Source: Bacillus luti
Lineage (GTDB): Bacteria > Bacillota > Bacilli > Bacillales > Bacillaceae_G
Reading direction: 5' to 3'
DNA: 51,223 nucleotides
Assembly: GCF_001884105.1 (NCBI RefSeq)
Contig: NZ_MACI01000085.1
Span: 1 to 51,223, forward strand
The notes below the pieces were generated by a model. That model was given only the letters and a program-made list of their open reading frames with translations, made no database searches and was not told the DNA's origin. Both the position numbers and the translations under genes were made by a program. Positions 8,045-17,214 of the stretch are shown piece after piece; the stretch's first letter is position 1; every line of letters starts with the position of its first letter.

Positions 8045-8268
8045 TCCGTTTCCCCCTCTATCTTATATTGAAAAACTTCATGAAACTCCTTACCTAAAAT
8101 ACGTGCAATTTCAAAAGCTAAAATTAAAGATGGATTGTAACGATTCGCTTCAATTGAAGCTATTGTTTGTCTACTTACCCCAGCTTGGTTCGCTAAATCA
8201 GTTTGTGACCAGCGTTTTTCTGCCCTTAGTACAACGAGATTATTTTGTAACGTTCCGCTCTGTTTCAT
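8041..8268 (-). CDS. Xre-family HTH transcriptional regulator
   Basis: A 75-residue protein made of one Cro/cI-type helix-turn-helix: LRAEKRWSQTDLANQAGVS then RQTIASIEANRYNPSL (about residues 14-48). It is like the small YozG/YgzD-type regulators, which are little more than the DNA-binding domain. It starts after AAGGAGAGG and overlaps the downstream membrane-protein gene. It probably regulates its own two-gene unit. Confidence 0.9.
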   Translation of the reverse strand: MKQSGTLQNNLVVLRAEKRWSQTDLANQAGVSRQTIASIEANRYNPSLILAFEIARILGKEFHEVFQYKIEGETE

Positions 8269-8359
8269 AACCTCTCCTTTTTTACATTATTTTCTATATT
8301 TTGATTGTAATTTATTTTTAACATCATGTAAACTATTTTTAACATCGATAAAGATAAAA

Positions 8360-8385
8360 AACCAGCAGCCACAAGGCTACTGGTT
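8360..8385 (-). terminator. Terminator of the fad operon
   Basis: AACCAGcAGCC and GGCTaCTGGTT form an 11-bp stem with one mismatch and a 4-nt loop; the minus strand continues into a TTTTTATC run. It lies just past the fadE stop. Confidence 0.85.
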
Positions 8386-8397
8386 CTCTTTCATCTA

Positions 8398-10182
8398 TTA
8401 AACTGTGTAACGCTCATCTTCTAAAATTTTCGCAGCGATTTCACGTTTCTTCGGAATTACGTTAAGTGGTGTGTGGCGTGTTAATTTACGTAATGATGAT
8501 AACATCATGCGCAGCATGTCGCCATTTTCAACTGCGATAAGTGTTTCTTTCGCATCTGCTTCAATTTCGTTGAATGCTTCTTGGCAGAATACTTCAGTGT
8601 ATAACACTTTTTGTTTATTCTTTTCAAGACCAGTCGTTTTAATTGCTTTTTCTGTACGAAGAACAGCTGACTCCATTGCGTATAGGTTACTTACGATGTC
8701 AGCGATATTCACAAGAATTTCTTGCTCTTTATCTAATGCTTTACCGTATTTTTGAGCAGCTAATCCAGCTACCATTAAGCCGATTTTCTTCGCGTTAGTT
8801 ACTAAATATTTTTGAAGTGCTAATGGCTCATCGCCTACTTCTTCTGGCATCATCATCATTAACTCTTCTTGTAATTTTTGTGCTTTTTGAAGAAGTGGTA
8901 ATTCACCTTTCATCGCTTTACGTAAGAACGTACCTGGTACGATTAGGCGGTTAATTTCGTTCGTTCCTTCGAAAATACGGTTAATACGAGAATCGCGGTA
9001 CATTCTTTCAATCTCGTACTCTGCCATAAATCCGTAACCACCGTGAATTTGAACACCTTCATCTACTGTATAATCTAGTACTTCAGAACCGAATACTTTA
9101 TTTAAAGAGCACTCGATTGCATATTCAGCGATAGAAGCTGCTACTGCTTTACCATCTTTTACTTCTTCTTCAGATAATGTGCTCATGCGGCTTTCGAATA
9201 AACCTACTGTACGGTATACAGAGCTTTCAGCTGCATATGTTTTTGCTGCCATATTCGCAAGCTTCTCTTGAATTAATGGGAAGCGAGCGATCGGTTGTTT
9301 GAACTGTTGACGTTGGTTTGCATATTGTGCTGAAATTTCTACTGCACGTTTCGCAGATCCAACTGTACCAACACCTAATTTGTAACGGCCGATATTTAAA
9401 ATGTTGAATGCGATAATATGACCTTTACCGATTTCACCAAGTAAGTTTTCTTTCGGCACTAATGCATCTTCTAAAATTAACGTACGAGTTGAAGAACATT
9501 TAATACCCATCTTCTTCTCTTCTGGGCTTGTAGATACACCAGCGTATTCTTTCTCTACGATAAATGCTGAGAAGTGCTCTCCATCAATTTTTGCGTACAC
9601 GATAAATACGTCAGCGAATGCAGAGTTTGTAATCCATTGTTTTTCACCGTTTAATACGTAATGTGTACCTTCTGCATTTAAACGTGCAGTTGTTTTTGCA
9701 CCTAATGCATCAGATCCTGAACCTGGCTCTGTTAATGCGTATGCAGCTAATTTTTCACCAGTTGCAAGTAATGGTAAATACTTTTTCTTTTGCTCTTCGT
9801 TACCGAATAATACGATTGGTAACGATCCGATACCTACGTGAGCACCGTGAGTAATTGCAAAGCCACCAGCGCGAGAGAATTTCTCTGCGATTAACGCTGA
9901 GCTTACTTTATCAAGGCCAATTCCGCCGTACTCTTCTGGTACGTCAGCGCCTAATAAACCAAGTTCACCAGCCTCTTTTAAAAGACGAACTGAACGATCA
10001 AATTCATGTTGCTCTAAATATTCAAGCTCTGGAAGAACTTCATTTACGATAAAGTCCTCTGTCGTTTTTGCAATCATTTTATGCTCAGATGAAAAATCTT
10101 CTGGCGTAAACACTTGATCAATCGTAATCTCATCAACTAAAAAGCTACCGCCTTTAACCGCACTTCCTACTGTTTTTTCCAT
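8398..10182 (-). CDS. fadE: Acyl-CoA dehydrogenase
   Basis: It carries out the first beta-oxidation step, FAD-dependent oxidation of acyl-CoA to trans-2-enoyl-CoA. The 594-residue protein has the N-terminal helical domain, the middle beta domain with [12 protein letters not shown] and [11 protein letters not shown], and the C-terminal helical domain with [22 protein letters not shown] and [11 protein letters not shown] further C-terminal part of about 170 residues is present, as in YusJ/FadE of Bacillus. The start at 10182 follows AAGGAGG. It is the last gene of fadN-fadA-fadE; a structured repeat lies in the 218-bp gap to fadA. Confidence 0.96.
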   Translation of the reverse strand: MEKTVGSAVKGGSFLVDEITIDQVFTPEDFSSEHKMIAKTTEDFIVNEVLPELEYLEQHEFDRSVRLLKEAGELGLLGADVPEEYGGIGLDKVSSALIAEKFSRAGGFAITHGAHVGIGSLPIVLFGNEEQKKKYLPLLATGEKLAAYALTEPGSGSDALGAKTTARLNAEGTHYVLNGEKQWITNSAFADVFIVYAKIDGEHFSAFIVEKEYAGVSTSPEEKKMGIKCSSTRTLILEDALVPKENLLGEIGKGHIIAFNILNIGRYKLGVGTVGSAKRAVEISAQYANQRQQFKQPIARFPLIQEKLANMAAKTYAAESSVYRTVGLFESRMSTLSEEEVKDGKAVAASIAEYAIECSLNKVFGSEVLDYTVDEGVQIHGGYGFMAEYEIERMYRDSRINRIFEGTNEINRLIVPGTFLRKAMKGELPLLQKAQKLQEELMMMMPEEVGDEPLALQKYLVTNAKKIGLMVAGLAAQKYGKALDKEQEILVNIADIVSNLYAMESAVLRTEKAIKTTGLEKNKQKVLYTEVFCQEAFNEIEADAKETLIAVENGDMLRMMLSSLRKLTRHTPLNVIPKKREIAAKILEDERYTV

Positions 10183-10317
10183 GAAAATTTCCTCCTTCAT
10201 ATTTTCATGAGCAGCTTCTCTCTTTTTGAAAGAAGCTAGCTCTCCCTTTTGTTTTTATAAACCTTTGTTGCTTCCATTCTTTGCATTGGCGTCTCCTCGT
10301 TGAGCAAGCCACCTGCA

Positions 10318-10400
10318 CTTTTTATCTAATCCAGTTCCAGCGGCTAGAACAGTCGGTCGTTTCATCCCTTCCTGTTCTGAGCGAGCCACCTGCACTTTTT
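10318..10400. repeat. Structured intergenic repeat, diverged copy between fadA and fadE
   Basis: Read on the minus strand, this begins right after the fadA stop with AAAGTGCAGGTGGCTCGCTCAG and ends AGCCGCTGGAACTGGAT. AGAACAG and CTGTTCT pair, so it folds like copy A at 743. A second partial unit (AAAAGTGCAGGTGGCTTGCTCA) follows toward fadE at about 10300-10324. It is shorter than copy A, lacking the middle section. Inside the operon it adds RNA structure between fadA and fadE. Confidence 0.55.
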
Positions 10401-11573
10401 TTATAGTAATTCAAACACTCCCGCTGCTCCCATTCCGCCGCCGATACACATTGTTACGATACCGAATTGTTCGTTGCGGCGTTTCATTTCGTGAATAAGA
10501 GATAGTGTTAGTTTTGCTCCTGTACAACCAAGTGGATGTCCAAGTGCGATTGCACCGCCGTTTACGTTTACTTTTTCTTCATCTAATCCAAGTTCACGAA
10601 TAACTTGAATTGATTGTGAAGCGAATGCTTCATTTAGTTCGAATAGGCCAATATCAGATAGCTCTAAACCAGCTAATTTTAACGCTTTCGGAATTGCAGC
10701 GATTGGTCCGATTCCCATTACTTCTGGTGGTACGCCAGCTACTGCAAATGAACGGAATTTCGCAAGTGGTTTCATGCCATCACTCACTGCTTTTTCACGA
10801 TCCATTAATAGTACAGATGCTGCACCGTCACTCATTTGTGAAGAGTTACCAGCTGTTACAGAACCGCGAACGTTAAATGCTGGACGTAATTTACCTAAAA
10901 TGTCTAGCGTCGTTTCTGCTCTTACACCTTCGTCTTGTGCGAAAATGATTGTTTCTTCCTGCAGTTTGTTATTTGATCCAACAGTACGTAACGTTACATC
11001 TACAGACACTGTTTCATCAGCAAAGTTCCCTGCAGCTAATGCTTTTGCAGCGCGTTGATGACTTCTTACTGCAAATGCATCTTGCTCTTCACGAGAAATT
11101 CCATATTTCACAGCAACTTGCTCTGCTGTATGTCCCATACCCATATAATATTCTGGAGCCGCTTCTACAAGGCGACTATTCGGACGAACAACGTGCCCCA
11201 TCATCGGAACTAAACTCATTGATTCCGCTCCGCCTGATAATACAGCTTCCGAGTGACCAAGCATAATGCGCTCTGCTCCGTAAGCGATACTTTGTAAACC
11301 TGAAGAACAGTAACGGTTAATTGTAATAGCTGGAACATCGTAAGAAAGTCCTGCTAATCCGCCGATATTACGAGCCATATTTAAACCTTGCTCTGCTTCT
11401 GGCATCGCACAACCGAAGATTAAATCATCGATTGGTCCTTCATAATTCGCACGCTTTAACGTTTCCTTTACTACTAACGCCCCTAGATCGTCAGGACGAA
11501 CTGTTTTTAATGAACCCCTCTTTGCTTTTCCAATTGGTGTTCTTGCTCCCGCAACAATGACAGCTTCTCTCAT
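10401..11573 (-). CDS. fadA: Acetyl-CoA C-acyltransferase (3-ketoacyl-CoA thiolase)
   Basis: It cleaves 3-ketoacyl-CoA with CoA to acetyl-CoA and a shortened acyl-CoA, the last beta-oxidation step. The 390-residue protein has the family's normal length. The nucleophilic cysteine is in [10 protein letters not shown] (about residues 84-93), and the C-terminal catalytic residues are in [18 protein letters not shown] and [11 protein letters not shown]. It follows fadN by 21 bp and is co-transcribed with it. The start AGAGAAGCTGTC is preceded by AGGGGAG. Confidence 0.97.
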   Translation of the reverse strand: MREAVIVAGARTPIGKAKRGSLKTVRPDDLGALVVKETLKRANYEGPIDDLIFGCAMPEAEQGLNMARNIGGLAGLSYDVPAITINRYCSSGLQSIAYGAERIMLGHSEAVLSGGAESMSLVPMMGHVVRPNSRLVEAAPEYYMGMGHTAEQVAVKYGISREEQDAFAVRSHQRAAKALAAGNFADETVSVDVTLRTVGSNNKLQEETIIFAQDEGVRAETTLDILGKLRPAFNVRGSVTAGNSSQMSDGAASVLLMDREKAVSDGMKPLAKFRSFAVAGVPPEVMGIGPIAAIPKALKLAGLELSDIGLFELNEAFASQSIQVIRELGLDEEKVNVNGGAIALGHPLGCTGAKLTLSLIHEMKRRNEQFGIVTMCIGGGMGAAGVFELL

Positions 11574-11594
11574 GAACGATATCTCCCCTCGTTA

Positions 11595-13976
11595 TTAGTT
11601 ACGTAATGGCTTTCCTTTTACAAGCATGTGCTGCATTCTTGCTTGTGATTTCATCTCACTTACTAAGCTAATAAATGCTTCACGTTCTACATCTAATAAA
11701 TACTGCTCATCAACTTCTGTTCCGTACGGCACTTTTCCGCCTGCAATGACATATGCAAGTTTCTTCGCAATGTGAAGATCATGTTCAGAAATGTAACCTG
11801 ATAAATGCATTGCTTCTGCACCAAGTACAAGCGTTGCATAGCCTGTTTCACCAACAACTGGTATCTTTTTGCGAATCGGCGCTTTATAACCCGCTTCATA
11901 TAAAGAAAGTGCTTTCTGCTTCGCATCATATAGTAAGTGATCACCATTCACACTAATACCATCTTTATCGCCTAAGAAGTTGTTCGATACAGCTTCTTGT
12001 GCTGATGTAGAAACTTTCGCCATCGCTACAGATTCGAATACTTTATTCGCAATTTTTTGCAGATCAAACTCTACACCGTTTGGCATTTTATTTAAGTGTT
12101 TAATGTATAGCTCTTTATTACCGCCTCCGCCAGGGATTAAGCCAACACCAACTTCTACTAAGCCCATATACGTTTCACTAGAAGCTTGAATGCTTGCTGC
12201 TGGTAAACATACTTCTGTACCTCCGCCAAGTGTCATACCATATGGTGCTGCTACAACTGGCTTAGAAGAGTACTTAATTTTCGTCATTGCATCTTGGAAG
12301 TTTTTCACAACCCACTCAATTTCAAAGTAGTTATCATCTTGTGCTTCCATTAAGATCATTGCTAGGTTCGCACCAACGCAGAAGTTCTTCGATTGGTTAC
12401 CGATAACAAGACCCTTATAATTCTTTTCTACTTCATCAACAGCGTAGTTAATCATTTGCGTAATATCCATACCGATTGCATTGCTCTTCGAATGGAATTC
12501 CAAGCAAAGGATGCCGTCGCCTAAATCAATTAAGCTCGCTCCGCTATTTTTCTTTAATACGCCATTTTTCGCTTTTAATTGTTTAAGAGAAATTGCCTTT
12601 TTATTACGTTCGATTAACTTATATTCGCCATTATCGTAATAGTAGCTATCGCCGTTATCATGTTTGTAGAAAGTAGTGAAACCTTTCTCTAACATTTCTG
12701 TCACCCAAGTCGGAACAACTGCGCCGTTTTCTTCCATCTTTTGAACGGATTTTTCAACACCAATTGCATCCCAAACTTCAAACGGTCCTTGCTCCCAGCC
12801 GAAGCCCCACTTCATCGCTTGGTCAATTGCAACGATATCGTCAGCAATTTCTTTATGAAGTTTTGCAGAGTATAAAAGAGTTGGTGTAATGATGTTCCAT
12901 AACAACTCTCCTGCGCGGTCTTTCGCGTATACAAGCGCTTTCAATTTATTCGATAAACCTTTTTCTTGTTTGCTTAACTCGATCGATGCAGCTTTCAATT
13001 TTTTACGAGCTTCGTACTCCATCGTTTCTGGATTTAATTCTAAAATTTCTTTTCCTTGCTTTAAGAAGAAACCTTGACCTGTTTTACTTCCAAGCCATTT
13101 TTTATCAAGCATGTCATGCATAAAAGCAGGTACTTTAAATACATCACGCTCTTCTTCTTGTACGTTTTCATATACGTTATTTGCAACATGTACGAATGTA
13201 TCTAAACCGACAACATCTAATGTACGGAACGTTGCACTCTTCGGACGACCAATTAATGGACCTGTTACAGAATCAACTTCCCCAATGCTGTAGCCGCGTT
13301 TTATCATCTCTTGAAGAGTTACAAGTAAACCGTACGTACCGATGCGGTTTCCAATAAAGTTTGGTGTATCTTTTGCGATAACAACGCCTTTTCCAAGAAC
13401 GTCTTCGCCAAATAGTTTCATGAAACTTAATACTTGTGGATCTGTTTCTTTCGTCGGTATTACCTCTAGAAGTTTTAAATATCGTGGTGGGTTAAAAAAG
13501 TGTGTGCCTAAGAAGTGTTTCTGGAAGTCGTCTGAACGACCTTCTGCCATTTTTTCAACTGAAATGCCTGACGTATTCGAGCTTACGATAGAACCCGGTT
13601 TACGAACAGCATCTACTTTTTCAAATAGTTTCTTTTTAATATCTAAGTTTTCAACTACTACTTCAATAATCCAATCTACATCAGCAAGACGCTCAAGATC
13701 ATCTTCTAAGTTACCTGCTTCAATCAGTGTTAAATTCCCTTTCACTGTCAGAGGAGCTGGTTTTTGCTTTACTAGTTTCTGCACAGCCGTATTACTAAAA
13801 CGATTTCTCACACTTTTATGTTCTAATGTAAGTCCCTTCGCTTCCTCTTCTTTCGTAAGCGCAGGTGGTACAATATCAAGCAATAATGTCGGAATACCAA
13901 TATTAGCTAAGTGTGCCGCAATTCCTGAACCCATTACGCCTGACCCTAGAACAGCAGCCTTTTTAATTTGGAACAT
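11595..13976 (-). CDS. fadN: 3-hydroxyacyl-CoA dehydrogenase / enoyl-CoA hydratase
   Basis: A 793-residue bifunctional enzyme for the middle two beta-oxidation steps. The N-terminal half is the NAD-dependent dehydrogenase, with Rossmann motif GSGVMGSGIAAH (residues 10-21), SSNTSG and FNPPRYLKLLEV. The C-terminal third is a crotonase-like hydratase domain (FCVGANLAMI, GMTLGGGTEV, VGLIPGGGG). The domain order matches B. subtilis FadN and is reversed compared with E. coli FadB. It is the first gene of fadN-fadA-fadE, and a FadR-type operator lies 20 bp before its start. Confidence 0.97.
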   Translation of the reverse strand: MFQIKKAAVLGSGVMGSGIAAHLANIGIPTLLLDIVPPALTKEEEAKGLTLEHKSVRNRFSNTAVQKLVKQKPAPLTVKGNLTLIEAGNLEDDLERLADVDWIIEVVVENLDIKKKLFEKVDAVRKPGSIVSSNTSGISVEKMAEGRSDDFQKHFLGTHFFNPPRYLKLLEVIPTKETDPQVLSFMKLFGEDVLGKGVVIAKDTPNFIGNRIGTYGLLVTLQEMIKRGYSIGEVDSVTGPLIGRPKSATFRTLDVVGLDTFVHVANNVYENVQEEERDVFKVPAFMHDMLDKKWLGSKTGQGFFLKQGKEILELNPETMEYEARKKLKAASIELSKQEKGLSNKLKALVYAKDRAGELLWNIITPTLLYSAKLHKEIADDIVAIDQAMKWGFGWEQGPFEVWDAIGVEKSVQKMEENGAVVPTWVTEMLEKGFTTFYKHDNGDSYYYDNGEYKLIERNKKAISLKQLKAKNGVLKKNSGASLIDLGDGILCLEFHSKSNAIGMDITQMINYAVDEVEKNYKGLVIGNQSKNFCVGANLAMILMEAQDDNYFEIEWVVKNFQDAMTKIKYSSKPVVAAPYGMTLGGGTEVCLPAASIQASSETYMGLVEVGVGLIPGGGGNKELYIKHLNKMPNGVEFDLQKIANKVFESVAMAKVSTSAQEAVSNNFLGDKDGISVNGDHLLYDAKQKALSLYEAGYKAPIRKKIPVVGETGYATLVLGAEAMHLSGYISEHDLHIAKKLAYVIAGGKVPYGTEVDEQYLLDVEREAFISLVSEMKSQARMQHMLVKGKPLRN

Positions 13977-13995
13977 CCAATTCTCCCCCTATTCT

Positions 13996-14013
13996 TGAAT
14001 GAATGCTCATTCA
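13996..14013. promoter_or_regulatory. FadR (YsiA)-type operator of the fad operon
   Basis: TGAATGAATGCTCATTCA is an almost perfect dyad and matches the known Bacillus FadR site TGAATGA-N4-TCATTCA. In B. subtilis the TetR-type FadR represses fad genes until long-chain acyl-CoA binds it. The site lies 20 bp upstream of the fadN start, where it would block transcription. fadR itself is not in the window. Confidence 0.85.
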
Positions 14014-14213
14014 ATTTTTCGACATAAGTCGCAATCAATGAGTGAGCCTCTACTAATAAATATATGATAACGTTTGAATTTTCGCAATATATTTATTTAT
14101 AAAATTTTCTGAAATAAATACTTTTCTTTCATTTGGCTATGCTATACATGTGTATTTTCTTCATTCAAATGCACTTTTCCTTTTTATAATCTGACGAAAC
14201 TGGAGGAATATAT

Positions 14214-14360
14214 ATGGCAAAACTTAAGAAGAACCCTTCAAAGGCTGGAATTAGCGCAGCAAGCGTAACTGGAAATGCAGGTCCGCATAATCACGGTGTA
14301 GAAAAAGGCCGTCAAGGTAATAATCAACAATATAAGAAACATAATATGGGCGAAAAATAA
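14214..14360 (+). CDS. yuzL: YuzL-family small protein
   Basis: A 48-residue basic, Gly/Asn-rich protein (MAKLKKNPSKAGISAASVTG ... GRQGNNQQYKKHNMGEK). It resembles the YuzL family and holds the same place as in B. subtilis, divergent from fadN. The start has TGGAGG 8 nt upstream. Its composition is like that of small acid-soluble spore proteins, but I see no proof of a spore role. Confidence 0.82.
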   Translation: MAKLKKNPSKAGISAASVTGNAGPHNHGVEKGRQGNNQQYKKHNMGEK

Positions 14361-14370
14361 CGCTATATTT

Positions 14371-14419
14371 TTGGGCAGAGAACGTGGCATAATGGGTAAT
14401 GGCTGCTTTTTCTGCCCAA
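14371..14419 (+). terminator. Probable terminator after yuzL
   Basis: TTGGGCAGA and TCTGCCCAA form a perfect 9-bp stem around a long 31-nt loop, followed by TTTATTTG. The loop is long, so the strength is uncertain. Confidence 0.5.
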
Positions 14420-14447
14420 TTTATTTGTAACAAATGAGGGAATTATA

Positions 14448-15287
14448 ATGAAGCGAACAATAGTTATGATTGTAATGATTGCTACACTATTTACAGGAAT
14501 GATTTTCTTCTCTTATGCACACAGACAACAAGCTGTAAGAGCTGATCAACCTAGTATTACTGGGCAATACGGAATTACAATCGATGCAGACACAGGTGAA
14601 ATTTTGTATGGGAAACGCGAAGACGAACGCTCTTATCCGGCTAGTATAGCCAAAATGATGACAACGCTTCTCTTACTAGAGAATGTAAAAGAAGATGAAG
14701 AAATTACAATTACAGAAAATGCGATTAAAACAGAAAGTCAAAGTAAGAAGATTAAACTACGTGCTGGTGAGAAATTAAAGCGTGATGAGGCATTAAAACT
14801 TATGCTTATCATTAGTGCAGATCCGATAGCTGAGTCAATTGCAGAACATATCGCAGGATCAAAAAATGAATTTGTGAAAATGATGAATGAAAGAGCGAAG
14901 GAACTTGGTACAAAACATGCGACTTTCAAAAACGCAAGTGGTGCTGATGCACTTGGAAATAAAGTATCACCATATGATATTGCTATTATTACGAAAGAAG
15001 CATTAAAGTACCCAGTTGTTTTAGAATATATGAATTCGACACGTACAACTCTACATACTTCAGAACGCTCTCCAAACATCGCAAACTATGGACGAGAAGA
15101 ACTCTATGACGATCCATATGCGATTGGAAGTAAAAGCGGTCTATCGGCACTCGGAAAATATACGGTCGTAACCGTGGATGAAAAAGATGGAAAACGCGTC
15201 ATTAACGTCGTATTATCTTCTACTCGCACGCAACTATATCCTGATACGAAGAAAATGGCACATTACGCATTTCAGCAATTAAAATAA
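14448..15287 (+). CDS. D-alanyl-D-alanine carboxypeptidase homologue (penicillin-binding)
   Basis: A 279-residue S11-type peptidase with an N-terminal signal or anchor segment (about residues 4-24). The catalytic SxxK is SIAK (PASIAKMM, about residue 65). The third motif is KSG (GSKSGLSALGKY), in place of the usual KTG. The second motif, normally SxN, reads SAD in IISADPIAES, so the conserved Asn is replaced by Asp. Such enzymes trim the last D-Ala of peptidoglycan stem peptides outside the membrane. The altered SxN could change or reduce activity. It is shorter than DacA/DacF because it lacks the C-terminal beta domain. Confidence 0.85.
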   Translation: MKRTIVMIVMIATLFTGMIFFSYAHRQQAVRADQPSITGQYGITIDADTGEILYGKREDERSYPASIAKMMTTLLLLENVKEDEEITITENAIKTESQSKKIKLRAGEKLKRDEALKLMLIISADPIAESIAEHIAGSKNEFVKMMNERAKELGTKHATFKNASGADALGNKVSPYDIAIITKEALKYPVVLEYMNSTRTTLHTSERSPNIANYGREELYDDPYAIGSKSGLSALGKYTVVTVDEKDGKRVINVVLSSTRTQLYPDTKKMAHYAFQQLK

Positions 15288-15314
15288 CCAAGGAGTATAG
15301 TCTCCTTGGTTATT
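15283..15314. terminator. Bidirectional terminator
   Basis: AATAACCAAGGAG and CTCCTTGGTTATT form a perfect 13-bp stem with a 6-nt loop, shared by the convergent D,D-peptidase and fadM genes. Confidence 0.92.
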
Positions 15315-16227
15315 TTTTGATCATACCTTTTAATACGAACGCAACATTTGCTGGACGCTCTGCTAGACGACGCATGAAATAGCCATACCAGTCGTTTCCA
15401 TAAGGCACGTACACACGCATTTTATAGCCTTCTTTTACTAGCTCAAGTTGACGCTCTGTACGAATACCAAATAACATTTGGAATTCAAATTGATCCCTTG
15501 AAATATTGTGTTCTTCGGCAAGTTTTTTTGTATATTCAATAATCGCTTCGTCATGTGAAGCAATTGCAGTATAATTTCCATTTAATAAGTGCATTTTAAT
15601 AATTTTTTTGTAATTGTCATCTACATCTTTCTTGTCCGGGAACGCCACTTCTTCAGGTTCTTTATAAGCCCCTTTTACAAGACGTAAATTAGGGTTATAA
15701 GCGTTCAAGTCCTCAATATCTTTTTCTGTACGGTATAGGTAAGCTTGAATAACAGTACCAATATTATCGTATTCAGATTTTAATTGTTTAAAGATATCAA
15801 TTGTTTTCCCGCAGCGTGTATAGTCTTCCATATCAATGGTAACAAACACACCATTTTCTTTTGCAGCTTCTAAAATACGGCGCATATTGTTCATTACGAT
15901 TTCATCAGAGATATCTAATCCCATAGAAGTCATTTTTAAAGAAAGCTGCGAATCAAGACCTTCTCTTCCAATTGCACGGATCGCTTCAATCGATTGGTTA
16001 GCCATTTCATTTGCTTCTGCTTCATTATCAACGAATTCCCCTAAATAATCGATTGTTACACAAAGACCTTGCTTATTTAATTGTTGAATAGCAGCTGTCG
16101 CTAATTCAATCGTCTCCCCTGCGACGAAGCGACCTGCACCAAAGCGCAAACCGTACTTTTTAGCCAGTTTTGTTAGCGCTTTATTTTTAGATAAGAAAAG
16201 AAACGAATTTCGCATTAATTGTTCCAT
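15310..16227 (-). CDS. fadM: Proline dehydrogenase
   Basis: A 305-residue FAD-dependent proline dehydrogenase of the monofunctional Bacillus type. Visible signatures are the TIM-barrel strand VFVTIDMEDYT, IGTVIQAYLYRTEKD, LRLVKGAYKEPEEVAFP (FAD-binding strand), AIASHDE, and the C-terminal proline-binding arginines in YFMRRLAERPAN. It oxidises proline to pyrroline-5-carboxylate at the membrane. The start at 16227 is chosen over GTG at 16236 because of the spacing to AGGGGTG. It corresponds to yusM/fadM beside the fad genes in B. subtilis. Confidence 0.94.
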   Translation of the reverse strand: MEQLMRNSFLFLSKNKALTKLAKKYGLRFGAGRFVAGETIELATAAIQQLNKQGLCVTIDYLGEFVDNEAEANEMANQSIEAIRAIGREGLDSQLSLKMTSMGLDISDEIVMNNMRRILEAAKENGVFVTIDMEDYTRCGKTIDIFKQLKSEYDNIGTVIQAYLYRTEKDIEDLNAYNPNLRLVKGAYKEPEEVAFPDKKDVDDNYKKIIKMHLLNGNYTAIASHDEAIIEYTKKLAEEHNISRDQFEFQMLFGIRTERQLELVKEGYKMRVYVPYGNDWYGYFMRRLAERPANVAFVLKGMIKK

Positions 16228-16410
16228 GTAATTCACCCCTATGACTGTACTTTATCTGTTTTTTACCCCTCTTCAAAATTATATCATTCTTTAAAATTAT
16301 TTGATACAAATAATTATTTAGATAATTTATAAAATACTATAAAAACATTTAAAAACCTATATTCTCGCTTGTAAATATGAAGGAAATATTTTTCGACATT
16401 TAGAAAAAAC

Positions 16411-16467
16411 GGGTTTACTAGGACCAAAATAGGCATGCCGAAAATATTCGACATGCCTATAAAACCC
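16411..16467. repeat. Long hairpin in the fadM upstream region
   Basis: In this 312-bp gap the arms ATAGGCATGcCGAA and TTCGaCATGCCTAT form a 14-bp stem with one mismatch and a 4-nt loop. An outer GGGTTT/AAACCC pair brackets it. On the minus strand TTTT follows, so it could be a back-up terminator for the DUF2573-like gene. Nothing else is evident in the gap except the terminator at 16510. Confidence 0.55.
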
Positions 16468-16509
16468 TTTATATTCCATGTAAATTATACAAGGATATTA
16501 ATTAAAAAA

Positions 16510-16535
16510 ACTTGAGGTAACATTCACCTCTAGGT
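16510..16535 (-). terminator. Terminator of the DUF2573-like gene
   Basis: On the minus strand ACCTAGAGGT pairs imperfectly with ACCTCAAGTT across a 7-nt loop and is followed by TTTTTTT. Confidence 0.65.
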
Positions 16536-16539
16536 TTTC

Positions 16540-16785
16540 TCACTGCTCATTTCGCTTCTCTTCATTCAACTTTTTAATATTCGTAATTAGCTGTACCATC
16601 TCTTCTTTTGCATCAGGATACGTCTCATTCCAATGTTTCACTAAAGCTGGCATCGTCTTCGCAATGTAAGAATAAAGCGCCCACTTCTGCACCTGTTCTT
16701 TTCTCTCTTCATTGCTCTCTCCAAGTAATAATTCCGTGTATTTCTCTAACAACCCATCAAATTGCTCGTTAAACTTTTCACTCAT
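16540..16785 (-). CDS. DUF2573-like small protein
   Basis: An 81-residue hydrophilic helical protein (KFNEQFDGLLEKYTELLLGE at the N-terminus, later SYIAKTMPALVKHWNETYPD). It looks like the DUF2573 (YusU-type) family of Bacillus, of unknown function. The start follows AGGAGGT with good spacing. It lies about 50 bp downstream of the thiamine-binding protein gene on the same strand, with a terminator between, so it probably has its own promoter or depends on readthrough. Confidence 0.7.
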   Translation of the reverse strand: MSEKFNEQFDGLLEKYTELLLGESNEERKEQVQKWALYSYIAKTMPALVKHWNETYPDAKEEMVQLITNIKKLNEEKRNEQ

Positions 16786-16805
16786 CTTTATTTACCTCCT
16801 ATATG

Positions 16806-16834
16806 AAAAAAGCAGCGAATATCGCTGCTTTTTC
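16806..16834 (-). terminator. Terminator of the thiamine-binding protein gene
   Basis: AAAAAGCAGCGA and TCGCTGCTTTTT form a perfect stem with a short loop and T runs on both sides. Confidence 0.88.
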
Positions 16835-17137
16835 TTATAATTTTGATCGAACAGAGTTTAATTTCTTCTCCATTGTGCTTACTTTATCACGGCGATCATC
16901 GATACGAATTGTTGTCGCAACACGCTGTGCGCCTTTCGTATATGGCACTTCATGCATTTGTTGAATAACTTCTAGAATGACAGGAAGATCTCCTTCAATA
17001 ATTGTATTCATCGGTGTTAATTGATACTTCACGCGATCTGCATTTTTCTCTAGCACCTTTTGTACTTCTGCTACATACTCACTAACACTTGGATTACCTG
17101 TTCCTACTGGAATAATCGATACGTCAACAATTGCCAT
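16835..17137 (-). CDS. MTH1187/YkoF-like thiamine-binding protein (UPF0045)
   Basis: A 100-residue ferredoxin-like fold protein. The pattern IVDVSIIPVGTGNPSVSEYV, YQLTPMNTIIEGD and RVATTIRIDDRRDK is typical of the UPF0045/MTH1187 family, small oligomers that bind thiamine-like ligands. It starts at 17137 after GGAGGCAAG. Its role in the cell is not settled. Confidence 0.9.
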   Translation of the reverse strand: MAIVDVSIIPVGTGNPSVSEYVAEVQKVLEKNADRVKYQLTPMNTIIEGDLPVILEVIQQMHEVPYTKGAQRVATTIRIDDRRDKVSTMEKKLNSVRSKL

Positions 17138-17214
17138 AGTAACTTGCCTCCTATATTCGCTTCTTATATATCCATTGTCTATTTTACCAAAATCTTTATC
17201 ATTTTAATAATAAG

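Noticed and set aside
13342-13998. 218-codon plus-strand frame antisense to fadN
   Set aside because: Shadow of fadN codons; no ribosome site; runs into the FadR-type operator.
14064-14080. CcpA-type cre site (TGATAACGTTTGAA) upstream of fadN
   Set aside because: The match is partial and lacks the conserved CA end; the FadR-type operator explains the control better.
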